Shown here: piece after piece, positions 44,605-54,375 of the stretch
Layout of the letters: every line of letters starts with the position of its first letter
How positions within the stretch are numbered: position 1 is the stretch's first letter
Source of the DNA: Emergomyces orientalis
Taxonomy: Eukaryota > Ascomycota > Eurotiomycetes > Onygenales > Ajellomycetaceae
DNA length: 64,000 nt
Assembly: GCA_002110485.1 (NCBI GenBank)
Contig: MOWL01000088.1
Span: forward strand, 1-64,000
Direction of reading: 5' to 3'
Notes under the pieces: generated by a model
Told to the model about the DNA's origin: nothing
What the model saw: the letters and a program-made list of their open reading frames with translations, nothing else
The model's database searches: none
Translations under genes and position numbers: made by a program

Positions 44605-45665
44605 TCAGTGCTGACATAATCCATGTGACCTTGTTCGGCGATGTTCATTATTCCAGGAGTAGTAAACTGCCAACAATTCCAACCCTCCAAGCTCCTGCAA
44701 ATTGTCCAATGTCATATTGGTATACATCTTGTAACCTCCTGGAACCTTCTCTATATTCTGTTGAAGGGATGGGATGGCGACAAACGGATCGGAGTCGCTC
44801 AGCAGGTTGGGACTCATTGGCTCGTCGATGATGATTGGGTCTTCTGCGAGAGTGAGTGAGGTGTGAGAAGTGAGAAATGTTTTCCACAGAGCAGATACTG
44901 AGCCTTACCAGCAGAACTCAAGCACTGCCACGGCTTTCCTTGTGTGCCATATCCGCGTGTTTCTTGTAAATCTATTCATTCTACTATCTGGTACATCTCA
45001 TCCCTGTCTTGCTTATACACCAGCTTCAGAATCTTCACCTGAGAAAGGGGCAAAATAATGTATTCCTGATTATTCAGTGTCTCCCACAACGCATCGCCTT
45101 CCCAACGGCCGGACACCAGGGGGATAACTTGCTCTGATCGGTGGACTTGGACGTGGCGCTCCTCGCCCGGGCGTGGGTCAGCCTCGATGGAACCATCGGA
45201 GTAATTCAATGGCTCCTTTAATGTGTTGCCTTCGCGATTGTCTGAGGCCAGGGGAGGGGTTGGCTCTCGTCGATTGGGTGGGTCATCGGCAACGTCACTT
45301 GGGCTTGGGTGAGCCTCCTCGATGGGGTCGTCGGAAAAATCCGACAGTTGGAGTGATGGTGGGGTAACATCGACCGGGGAGGAGTCGAACAGGATCCATT
45401 CGTCCCAGTTAATGTCATCGAGACCAGAGACGGTGGATGGCAGGGCAGAAAAATCAGCGAACGCCTCACTTGCTGCATCCTTAGAGAGCTCACCGGACGC
45501 AGGGAAGAGGGGTACGGGCATGGGCATTGGAAGGAGGTGCTGGGGCTCTTCGTCTGACCGAGGATCAGAAGTGCATGCTTCCAGGAGGTGCACTGTGTGC
45601 AGCTGAGGCGAGGGAGAACCGTCGGCAGGTCCAGAGGAGGTGGTATCGTACGTGAAGGTAGCCAT
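44605..45665 (-). CDS. Hypothetical acidic protein, two exons, one in-frame TGA
   Basis: Exon 1 45665-44909 (start 'MATFTYDTTSS') and exon 2 44843-44605 join in phase across a GTAAGG...CGCAG intron. The first 230 residues are acidic and Ser/Pro/Asp-rich (many 'SD', 'DD', 'PS'), likely disordered, as in some transcription regulators. Exon 2 reads 'EDPIIIDEPMSPNLLSD' and then a helical end. A single TGA at 44978-44976 ('QIVE-IDLQ') interrupts the exon 1 frame about 22 codons before the donor. The gene therefore ends there, is broken, or uses readthrough. The family is not recognised. Confidence 0.5.
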
Positions 45666-46339
45666 GTTGTGAGGTGAGATGATGGGATGCTCTTCTCCCC
45701 TCAATCTTGATCCAGGAGGCACTGGAGGTCCTTATATGTCCCACGATCCAAACCCCCGCTTGCGAACAAAAATAGGTCGAGGCTAATCAAGGAGGGTAGG
45801 AAAAATAGTAGCTGAGATGTGTCTTCCGTGGATCACCAATCATTCACAGTGAAGAAGCCGCCGAACCGGGGAATGTTGCATTGATGGCGTGGGCCAACGC
45901 AAAGTGCTCCTGGCCACCACCCCCATGCTAACATGGGCTCTCGTCCAGCGAATATCAGCCAGTCAACCCATTCAGCCCCCCTTTTCCCCCTGGCCATGCG
46001 CCAGAAGTTGAATCGACAAACCGCTAAGCCCGGGGACAAGGAGCACGAGGGTGGCATGCACGAGGATGGCCGAACTTAACCCAACCATGTGTGCCAGTCA
46101 AAAAGTTGTCTGTTGGTGATTTCGCTTAGAGCCGAGACATCCATGAGCTCGAGCACAGAGGCGAAGCCATGAAGCAATATCCGAGGCGCGACCTGCATCG
46201 AGGCTTATCATTTTGTGATACACACCCCCATGAGTGCGGTTTGGCAACCCTATAGGGGGCTTTATACACGAAAGCTCATCCTTTGGCCCTATCATTCATG
46301 CCGGCTTCTCCAAACGGCGCAGCAAGGTGGGCGTCAGAT

Positions 46340-46365
46340 CAAGGTATATATATATATATATATCT
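46340..46365. repeat. (TA)n microsatellite
   Basis: About 20 bp of alternating TA flanked by 'caaggta' and 'tcttggg'. Simple sequence only. Confidence 0.9.
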
Positions 46366-46826
46366 TGGGCTCTCATCCAGCCAAAATCGACCAGTTGAAA
46401 AGGATCCCCCCCCCCGCCCCGACCCTCCTGATACGTTGGCAAACTGTTCGACCCTCTCCTCCAGTCGATAAGGCGAGGGACATGAGGCTGGCATGTAAAT
46501 GGAAAGACGGAACTACACCCGCAGCCAATCATCTCCGCCTGAACCAGTGCAGAAGCATCCCTGACTTCATCCCTGTGCTCTTTTTGCGAGAGGGCGCAGC
46601 GAGATGGGTATCAGATCAGCCCGCCCTGGTGTTCCCTAGTAATTAAGGACCAGGTGGAAGGGATTGCTGACAGACAGTGCAGCCAGTCCATCCAACATGG
46701 GGTTGAGGTATAAAGGGCTATAAATGGCTCTTTCCCTCTCACTTGAATCCAGCCTTTGCCCTTCTTCAAATCTTTTTTCTTCTTTCAATATTCTCTTTCT
46801 ACTCTGCATCTCTGCACACTCTCAGC

Positions 46827-47365
46827 ATGGATAGACAAGGAACCGAAGGCCCTCCGCCACTTCCCAGTCAACTTTTGTCGTCCGGTGCGCAGCAATCCAC
46901 TCTTCCAGCTTATTGCGCGGTGTTGGGTGACATTCTCCAGAAGGTGCCCTTCCAAACCTATGCCTTCGGTAAGGGTTTAATGATACTCTATCTCCATCCT
47001 TCTACATAGATTTCTCATCTAAGACTGCAGCCACCCTTAACGTCCCGCCCGAGCGGCTGTCTGTTGACAGGACCTCAAATAACCAGCCCCAGCCTCCTGG
47101 TGGTATCGAACCAGACGGCTGGAACAATATCTCAGATTCTGGGGCTACGACAGAACCGTTGGCCCATGATGAATTGAAGAATCTTCCCTATTGGTATGAG
47201 ATGCAGCAGGTTGAAAAGAGCCTTAAGATTTATCATGTCAGAGATAAAGTATGGCGAAATAATAAATATGGTCATCATGTGTTTTATGTGGTGGGAACAT
47301 ATCTCCCAGACAACTGGCTCCCTGAAAATGCGAGGCTCCAGTTGTGGAAGCAGGAGGAGAAATGA
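46827..47365 (+). CDS. Hypothetical protein, two exons, 165 aa
   Basis: Exon 1 46827-46968 ('MDRQGTEGPPPLPSQ...') and exon 2 47010-47365 joined over a 41-bp GTAAGG...CATAG intron in phase 1. A CT-rich leader precedes the ATG. The protein is polar with aromatic-rich segments ('LPYWYEMQQVEKSLKIYHV', 'VFYVVGTYLPDNWLPENA'). No known domain was recognised. It ends in TGA. The intron is short but within the range seen in this window. Similarity to transposon-encoded proteins cannot be judged here. Confidence 0.5.
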
Positions 47366-47571
47366 AAGAGAAGCAAGAAGAAGAAACAACAAAGAGAGAA
47401 GACAATACTATGAAAGAATTGTCTGAGCACATTACATTCTTGATCATCAACATGCAATTAATGGAAGATGTGATGTCAAACCACTCATTTTTTATTTGAT
47501 ATTATAATACACAGTCATTTATCCATCTGCCTTCTCTTGCATTAATTAGGTGATACTGAAGCAGTGGGTTG

Positions 47572-47696
47572 CTCCACGTCTTGCCCATCTGCCGGGAACG
47601 CTCTAATATAGTTTCCCCCTAAGAGTCAGTGAAGTGGTGCCCCACGACCAAAACTATAGTTCCCTACGGGAAGTTAGGGAATTTGCAAGAATGCTG
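47572..47696. repeat. Inverted repeat arm (pairs with 34645-34768)
   Basis: Near-identical reverse complement of the sequence after recombinase gene 2. It includes 'cgggaacgctctaatatag' and 'tacgggaagttaggg'. See the partner entry. Confidence 0.75.
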
Positions 47697-47699
47697 ATG

Positions 47700-48439
47700 A
47701 AGGCGAACCCTTAGAGAGTGTCATGAACTTGTACATAACAGCAATAAAAACAGAACCCCATGCAGCGCCGACATCCCTGAGAAGTGCCAGAATTCTGAGT
47801 GAAAAGACAACAAAAACTGAAGTCTCATGTGGTGTCAGCATCTCTGAGAAAGTGAGCTTCTTGAGAAGATGAGTCCCATGCAGAGTTGACATTCTTGAAG
47901 AAGTGAGCCCCTTGGGGAGTGCCAGAATTCTGAGTGAAAGGGCAACAAAAAGTGAAATCCCATGTGATGTCAGCTCCCCTTGGAAAGTAAAGCCCCTTGG
48001 GAATGCCACATTTTTGAACTATTAGCCACCAGAGTTAAATCCCTGAGGGACGCCATAACCTCAGTAGAGAAGGCCACGAAATTAAAAGTCCATAAGAAGT
48101 CAACACTCATCAGGAGATGGCGCCATGCTGAGTAAAAAAGCCACAGAAAAGATGCCATGAGGAATGTCATATTTTTTAAGTGAACAGCCACAGATAATGA
48201 CAGTTCTTGAGATGGAAAGATCAACTTGAAATCTTATCAATTCTTGGAATTTTAGAGTTCAGCAAGCACCATAGCATTGAGTGTGTTTGAATTTATATGT
48301 GGATAGATTGTAGATTCAGCAGCTGCATCATGACACAGACTTGCAAAAGCAGTCAATAAAGCTTAGAGTAGATTTATGTTTCAAAAAGAGCTTAGTGATG
48401 ATTTTGAATTCATTGTAATTTACAACAAACAAAATCTTT
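47700..48439. repeat. Degenerate internal repeats, no gene
   Basis: Contains loosely repeated phrases such as 'gccagaattctgagtgaaa' (about 47787 and 47919) and 'cccatg(c/t)' blocks with a period of about 130-140 bp. Minus-strand open frames across it are probably products of the repetition. Confidence 0.4.
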
Positions 48440-49900
48440 CATTTATCTCAAATCTGTTCAAGTGTCACTTGCTTTCTCTTCTTCTCTGCTCTAGATTTCT
48501 GATATTTCATGAAGTTCTCACTCATTGTTCAGAATGAAAGGGGATAATGTTTCTTCTGTTTTTGTAAGAGCTATGTTTTTTTCCAGAGTTGTACCAGACA
48601 TGTCACTCACTATATATCTGTCTGGTGGTGGAAAGTGGCTGTTCGAAGCATCAGACTTGTTAAAATTAATTGTAAAGTACCGGTTGTCTTCATGAATGAG
48701 AAGGTAGACACCCTTGCAGTGACAGTTATCAAAGTAGCTACACAGCATACACTGCAGCGTGCCTTTCTGTTGATAATGCATCTGTATGAGACTACTGTGC
48801 ACAGTTCATGACTTCTTGACACACTTTGAGTCTGATGTTTGCATGGTGTAGCATTTAATTTCAGTGTAGGTGAAAGATCTGGGACTTCATTATTATCACT
48901 TGATATTATGGGGTGAGGTTTCAATTTATAGCTACAAGCGAGTGTTGTGCTTTTTTGAGCCAAAAGTTGCTTTTTAAAGGTGTACTTCTGTCAGGTGTCG
49001 CAGCGCTTGCATTCTTGGGCCATGGTCTGCGATCTGAAACTGTGGTCCATGCCATTTTGATTCACGGTTGAAACTCGGCCACGCGATCTGAAAACATGGC
49101 CATGATTTGCAATCTAAAACTGTGGCCTTCATCATTTTGATTCAATTTTCCACTCAGCCACGTGATCTGACCATTTATGTTAAAAGAAAATACAAAAGCC
49201 AAGAAGGAAAAATCCAAAAGTCAAAAAGAAAAAAGAAAAAGCATAAACATAAAAAATAAACATAAATTAATGACTGAATTGATTGGGATTGGCGGGCCTG
49301 AATTGGGGTCAGGTATGCTGAGATCCGGCAACAACTACACTAAAAAAGTCAGAAGGTGAAGAAACATGTTTAAAAAAGCTGGAAGTGTTCTATTTGAAAT
49401 TACATCATCTGGGAAGATGGAATTTGTTAATCTGAATGAAAGGTACATAAATATAGAAATCAAAGTTGCAGAAATGCACAAATTGAAACATGCACTTCCA
49501 TACGCCAAGAAACGGCTAAGCCTTGCCTCTTGTTGGATGTGAAGGGGTCGGATTGTTAACCAGGGATGAGCTGCATTGCGCTAGTCCGTAATAGGAATCA
49601 AGAACACAAAAGGGCAAATTAAGCTTTAACTGCTAAGAAGCGGCGTCAGCCAGTTCAGAAGACCTGCTGAGAATAATGCTAGCGCGATTCTGTTTAATCT
49701 CACAACAGAGGATGCGTTTGATGTCCACACATGGAGACTTGCCTGCCCACATTCGATGTCGTTCTTCTGCCCAGCTCCGGCATTCCAGGAGGATGTGTCG
49801 CGTAGCATTGGAACATATCCTTTGGGCGAAGCGCTAGTTCTGCCACAAAAGCATCAAGTATGTGTGCAAACATGATCTCATATTTAGGCTAATTTCGCAA
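48440..49900. repeat. Large inverted repeat, right arm
   Basis: Reverse-complement partner of 39900-41330. It includes a small internal duplication of the 'cgcgtggccgag' / 'cacgtggctgag' block near 49070-49170 that is single in the left arm. The outer end carries 'agtccgtaataggaatcaag' (about 49580), matching 'ttgattcctattacagacta'-like sequence near 40238. Confidence 0.72.
48518..48802 (-). CDS. Conserved Cys-rich frame of unknown function
   Basis: A minus-strand open frame, better preserved than its partner at 40870-41215. It reads 'CMLCSYFDNCHCKGVYLL', 'HEDNRYFTINFNKSDASN', 'HFPPPDRYIVSDM', then a less conserved tail. The upstream part of the same frame includes 'KCYTMQTSDSKCVKK' and one TGA shared with the partner. 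Frame conservation between diverged copies argues for coding. The C-x2-C...C-x-C pattern could bind metal. I do not recognise it. Confidence 0.45.
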   Translation of the reverse strand: MHSSLIQMHYQQKGTLQCMLCSYFDNCHCKGVYLLIHEDNRYFTINFNKSDASNSHFPPPDRYIVSDMSGTTLEKNIALTKTEETLSPFILNNE

Positions 49901-50170
49901 CTTTCAAGACTTGTAGGGGTCTCTATAGTTGGCTGATACTTCTTTTGGGCCGCTGAGGCAGCTGGGAACCCTGTCTGACAATGGCAACTTTCATCCAAAT
50001 GCGGGCCTTATGCCTCCTCCTGCCCGGCTCCCCAATGCTTTCATCGTCGTCAGGCAAAGAAACAAACCACAAATAAGGAAACTACTTGAGCACATGATCA
50101 AAAATTTAGAAGACAGAAATTCAAAAATCCAAAATTCAAGCATCTTCGAAGAACAGCCTGGGTCTCTTTC
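49901..50170. other. No gene recognised
   Basis: Flank between the inverted repeat and the hypothetical gene that follows. A plus-strand frame crosses it but lacks an ATG start and any motif. Confidence 0.35.
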
Positions 50171-50916
50171 TTATGTACTTCTACTGCCCTCTGCAGCAGG
50201 CCCTTGGCCTGGACCTTCTCCCCACTGGGGGGGATTCGGCGGCCGCGACGGAATTATTGACCCGCCCCAAGGATTAGTCGTAGGGAGAGAGGCTGGAGCC
50301 AACCCTTGACTCGATGGCGTGGAGACTAAGGGTTGCTCACCGGGAGCCGGGGGTGCTGTCGTAGCAGTTGCGCCGGTAGGCCATTGGGTTCTGTTCCTGT
50401 ATACCGCGGACTGTTCTGGTCTGTCAGGCGTTGGGTTACCCCATATCACTTCTCTCGGTTCATATTTCTTGGTATTCTCATTGAGATAGATGTGGACAGA
50501 GTAGGCTCACACTTGGCCTGCCCCAGCATGATCAGCGAGTTTACCAAACTGTACAGAAATATGATAAGTGGTATCCGGTTCTCTGTCGGTTTTCGAGGTT
50601 TGAGTTTTGTGGCCGCCCTGCCTAGAACAAAGACACAAACACAGGATATGAGCATAATCAACAGGATACTCCGCGGGATGATAACATACTGCACAATACA
50701 GTAATCTGGTAGCAGGGTCTTGAAGTTTTCGCTGTTATTAGACTCAATACGGTCTTGGGGGTTCTTAATATAGTCTCTGATGCACTGGATGACCTCTTCC
50801 TCACTCTGGGCCTCAGGTTTGTGGTGCCACTCAAGCCGAAGCTGCTTTTCGACCCCCGAACATTGGTATCGCATCGTATAGACCGGCCAGTTAGCTTTGT
50901 CCATATTTGGAGGCAT
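50171..50916 (-). CDS. Hypothetical protein, probably two exons
   Basis: The first part (50916 to about 50689) starts 'MPPNMDKANW' and is polar. It can continue unspliced to 50446 with two hydrophobic segments ('SILLIMLISCVCVFVLG', 'IPLIIFLYSLVNSLIMLG'). Alternatively it can splice from a GTATGT donor at about 50688 to an AG near 50520. The second frame reads 'SVHIYLNENTKKYEPREVIW' and then a Pro/Gly-rich tail to 50171. The hydrophobic stretches may be T-rich intron rather than true membrane helices. Joining the frames needs either an unusual acceptor or reading one TGA. No family is recognised. Confidence 0.4.
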
Positions 50917-50961
50917 CTTGAATCGGCAAAGAATAACAGTTTGAACGAATCAAGGTATTAA

Positions 50962-52140
50962 GAAGTCTAGAAAACCAGTGGGCTAGGGTTAAGGTGTATA
51001 TTGGGGGCATGTATTGACGGAGCCGTAGAAATGTGAAAATGTTTAAGAATGATTTTCTTGTGAATCAGGATGATTGATGGAGGGAGTAAAAGCTAGTGGT
51101 TGCAACGATTTTATATACAACTCCAAGGGGGATGGACTCTTCTAATTGTTTCATATATTACTTCTTTCATCTCTTCTGAATGCTCACGGGCGCTTGGGTC
51201 AACTGGATGATTAAAGAAGATTGCTCCTGGCTATTCATGAATTGGTGGGCAAGGGCAATGAGAAGTGTCCAGCAGCAAGAACTGTTTTCAAGCAAACTTT
51301 ACAACAATTAACAGCAAATCATGTATGTTTTGTTGGTTGGCATCCCTGTAGAGAAGTGGAGAAACCCAAAATCTCACAGCAACAAAGACTTGATATTAGC
51401 CATTGGGGTTCTTGACAGCTGTTGTTTTGACGTTCAGCGGCTATTGCCATACCATGCATTGGGGTTTGAAGTTTCAGAACATGCATATGAGTGTTGGTCA
51501 TGTTGTAGTGTCAACCAATGATATTCCTGTGATTGAATAACTTGGGAGTCTGGCGGCTAGCATGGGAGAGTATTGGGTGTGGGGGGCGGGATTGATGGGA
51601 TGCATGTGAATTGAAGCTGTTTGACGCTATGGGAGGATCGGCCGATAATCGCCGGGCCCACTCAATGCGGAGCGACGTGTTATGCATGAATGAACTTGAA
51701 TGGATGCTTTCATGAAAAGTGGTTGGGCAGTGGTCACTAAGAGTATTTCCCTTTGTAAATAGCTTCTGAAACGCACTAGCTAACTGTTGGCTGATTTGAG
51801 AAGAAAGAAGGTGTAGCAAGCAGTAAGCTTCTTGTAATTGGTTGCTGTTTCTGAAACATGAATAAGCAGGCTGGTAATTCGCTTAAAATAGAACGATCGA
51901 CCAGCACCAAGCTGATTATGGAAAATCCCAATTTTTTATTTTTTCGTTTTTGGGTTGGAGAGCGGACCGTTGCCTATATATTAACTAGGCCAGAGATTCA
52001 AACTCAAGCCCTCGAAAATTTTCTGGGTTAGAATTTGGTTTTTATCTGTATGCTACTGCTAAAATATTCATATACTGGCTGATCTTGAAATTTGATTACA
52101 TCTCGCCTAGAAACCTCCAACACCATACAGTCACCCAGCA
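50962..52140. other. Intergenic, no gene
   Basis: About 1.2 kb upstream of the SRPK-like kinase. Only short overlapping frames on both strands. No repeat shared with the rest of the window was noticed. Confidence 0.45.
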
Positions 52141-53735
52141 ATGGACCCAACATTGCAACCGAAGCAGTATCCCGTAAAGAAACATCAAGGTTTCAACTCA
52201 CCTGGTTGGGACACGACGCTTTTTCAGGGTAGTGAATGCGAGTTTCTGCATGAGTATACTGACGGCGGCCTATGTCCTGTTTTGATTGACGATTTGCTTT
52301 GTGGCTCAGACTTGGTTCATTCAGGCAAACTGTGTTCTTTTAGGATCATTGGAAAGCTGGGAAGAGGATCTTATTCCACTGTTTGGTTGGGAAGAGACAT
52401 GTAATAACCCTGTGCACTCTTCTCCCCCTCTCACCTCAGATTATTAAATTAGACCAGCTGACTCATGGTTCAGTAATTCCGACGAATACCTTGCCCTCAA
52501 GATTCTACGACTTGAGTATAGCACTCTAGACAACTCCGAGATGAGTATTCTACAGAAGCTTGGAAAACTTGAGGTTGCCTTTTTTCACACTCATGTCCCC
52601 ACACAAGACCAATTTCTCTGTCTTGGCCTAAAGCCGCTTGGGTGTACTCTTCAGGAGAGGTTTAATGCTGAAGTTGATGCACCTGGTGATCTTCCATCTC
52701 TCTCCATATTCGTGAGGACAATCTTGATGAAGGTGCTTGCTTTTCACCAGAAGGGAATATTCCATGGTGGTAGGTGTTGTATACTCTCTCATAACTGCTC
52801 AATGCTGCACAACAAACATTCATTAACCAAGCAAACGATTTCGCTAGATATTAGCCCCAATAATATTTCCCTAAGGGTACATCCTGAAGCTTTTACCGAT
52901 GAAGCTTTGGATCAGACTTTTAAGTTCGATCAAAAATCCGATGTTATACTCCGGAATGTTTCGGATTTGGACACGCCGCCTCCACGCCCGGGTAATCTGC
53001 CGGAGTATATCATCCTCCGTCACGGGACCCCTCTTAAAACGAATGCGCAGGATATGTCGCTGGTTGACGTCATTGATTTTGGCAAAGGTTTGTCACCATC
53101 ATTCTAATTGAATATCTGATAGGGATATCCCTTGCTTATGTTTCAGCTCCTCTGACCCAATGTACTAACAAGTGCTTGAACAAGGGTTCGACACGCCTTC
53201 AAAATCAAATGTCCTCGGGACGGAAAACTACAGTGCCCCAGAGCTGGAGCGTAGTGGTGCAAATACTGCGACTGCGAAGTCTGATCTTTGGAGTCTAGGC
53301 TGTGTGGTAGGTTAATATATCCTGTTAGACGTGATTTTATCTAATCTAAGCGAACTTTCCCCTTTTTCCTGCTGTCTCTAACTTTATGTAGTTCGCGTAT
53401 GTACCAACATACCAGCATCTGTTTGACAGGAAAAATGACCTAGCACATTATCTCAGTATGTTTCCAACAATCAGTTTAATACCTGCTCTTCTTTCCATTT
53501 CTGCGTGAAATTTCATTGGAACTGACCTCATTCTCACACAGCCGCCAACCACGAGGCACAGATCTCATACATTGAGTCTCAGCTTTCGATGAGCCACCTG
53601 AAAGGCGAGCCAGAATATTGTCAATCACTTGCGCGGCTCATACATTCTTTAGTACGAGCCGACCCAAATGCACGTGATCCGGAAGCCGCCAAGAGAATAC
53701 TCAAAAATCTTGAAGCCTGGAGCCCCCGTAAATAG
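52141..53735 (+). CDS. SRPK-like protein kinase, six exons, 391 aa
   Basis: Exons 52141-52400, 52474-52769, 52848-53087, 53185-53306, 53392-53455 and 53542-53735 join in frame and end in TAG. Kinase landmarks are the glycine loop 'IGKLGRGSYSTVWLGRD', the VAIK-like 'EYLALKIL', the catalytic loop 'FHGDISPNNIS' (HGD in place of HRD, split by an intron), 'DVIDFGKG' (DFG), 'GTENYSAPEL' (APE) and 'KSDLWSLGCVFAYV'. The overall look fits SRPK/CLK-like fungal kinases, which phosphorylate SR-type splicing factors. However, the usual spacer is missing, so the substrate is uncertain. It is the best supported ordinary protein gene in the right half. The intron at 53088-53184 (97 bp) is the longest. Confidence 0.82.
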
Positions 53736-53739
53736 CAGA

Positions 53740-54182
53740 AATTCCCATTTTATGGTGTTGGATATAAAAAATATGAGCTCATCTGTGACCTTACAGCGTG
53801 CCACCCACAGTGGAGCTGCAGTCAAAGGTGGGCTGGGGTTCTGCGGGTAACGTGGCTGAAAGGGGTTTAAAATTATGTGGCAGCCCACGGCTGAAAAAAG
53901 AGATGGAGGTTCAGTTTGTAGGTCACTTAGTTGATTTTTGGACTGAAATATATGAGTCAGGCAGAGACAAGTCACCAACCAGGTCTTTGATTGGAGTACA
54001 GACTTCAACATTATTTACTGTCAAGGCTCTCTTTCTCTGCATCTCATTTTTGGCATTTCCGTCAATCTTATTCGCCACCAATGTCAACACATATCCCCAA
54101 ACTGGGAGACCAACAAAGATTACTCACTGTGGGTGTAGCATAGAAAGTCTTCTCTTTTGCGTATCATAAAAGAACTGTGAGG
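53740..54182. other. No gene recognised
   Basis: Between the kinase gene and the kinase fragment. Short frames on both strands without motifs. Confidence 0.4.
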
Positions 54183-54375
54183 TCATAACTTTACAGAGCT
54201 GAAATCAACAAGAAATACATGATCATCATTTGATTCCATTATATTTCGTGGAAACAGGTCACCATGGGCAATATTCATATTGTGTAGATGATCGAGCAAG
54301 CAGATACTTGCACGAGCCACATAGTTGTCACATGACACAGTTAAAACACAATCGTGGCCCTTCGGGCCTTCGAGA
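54183..54375 (-). pseudogene. Kinase fragment cut by the copia element
   Basis: The minus-strand frame reads 'LLDHLHNMNIAHGDLFPRN' and 'HVFLVDFSSVKL' then stops: a catalytic loop (HGD...N) and a DFG-like 'DFS'. The N-lobe should lie to the right on this strand, where copia sequence begins instead. So this is the C-terminal stub of a protein-kinase-like gene broken by the insertion or a later deletion. The exact junction, about 54355-54400, is not resolved. Confidence 0.6.
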
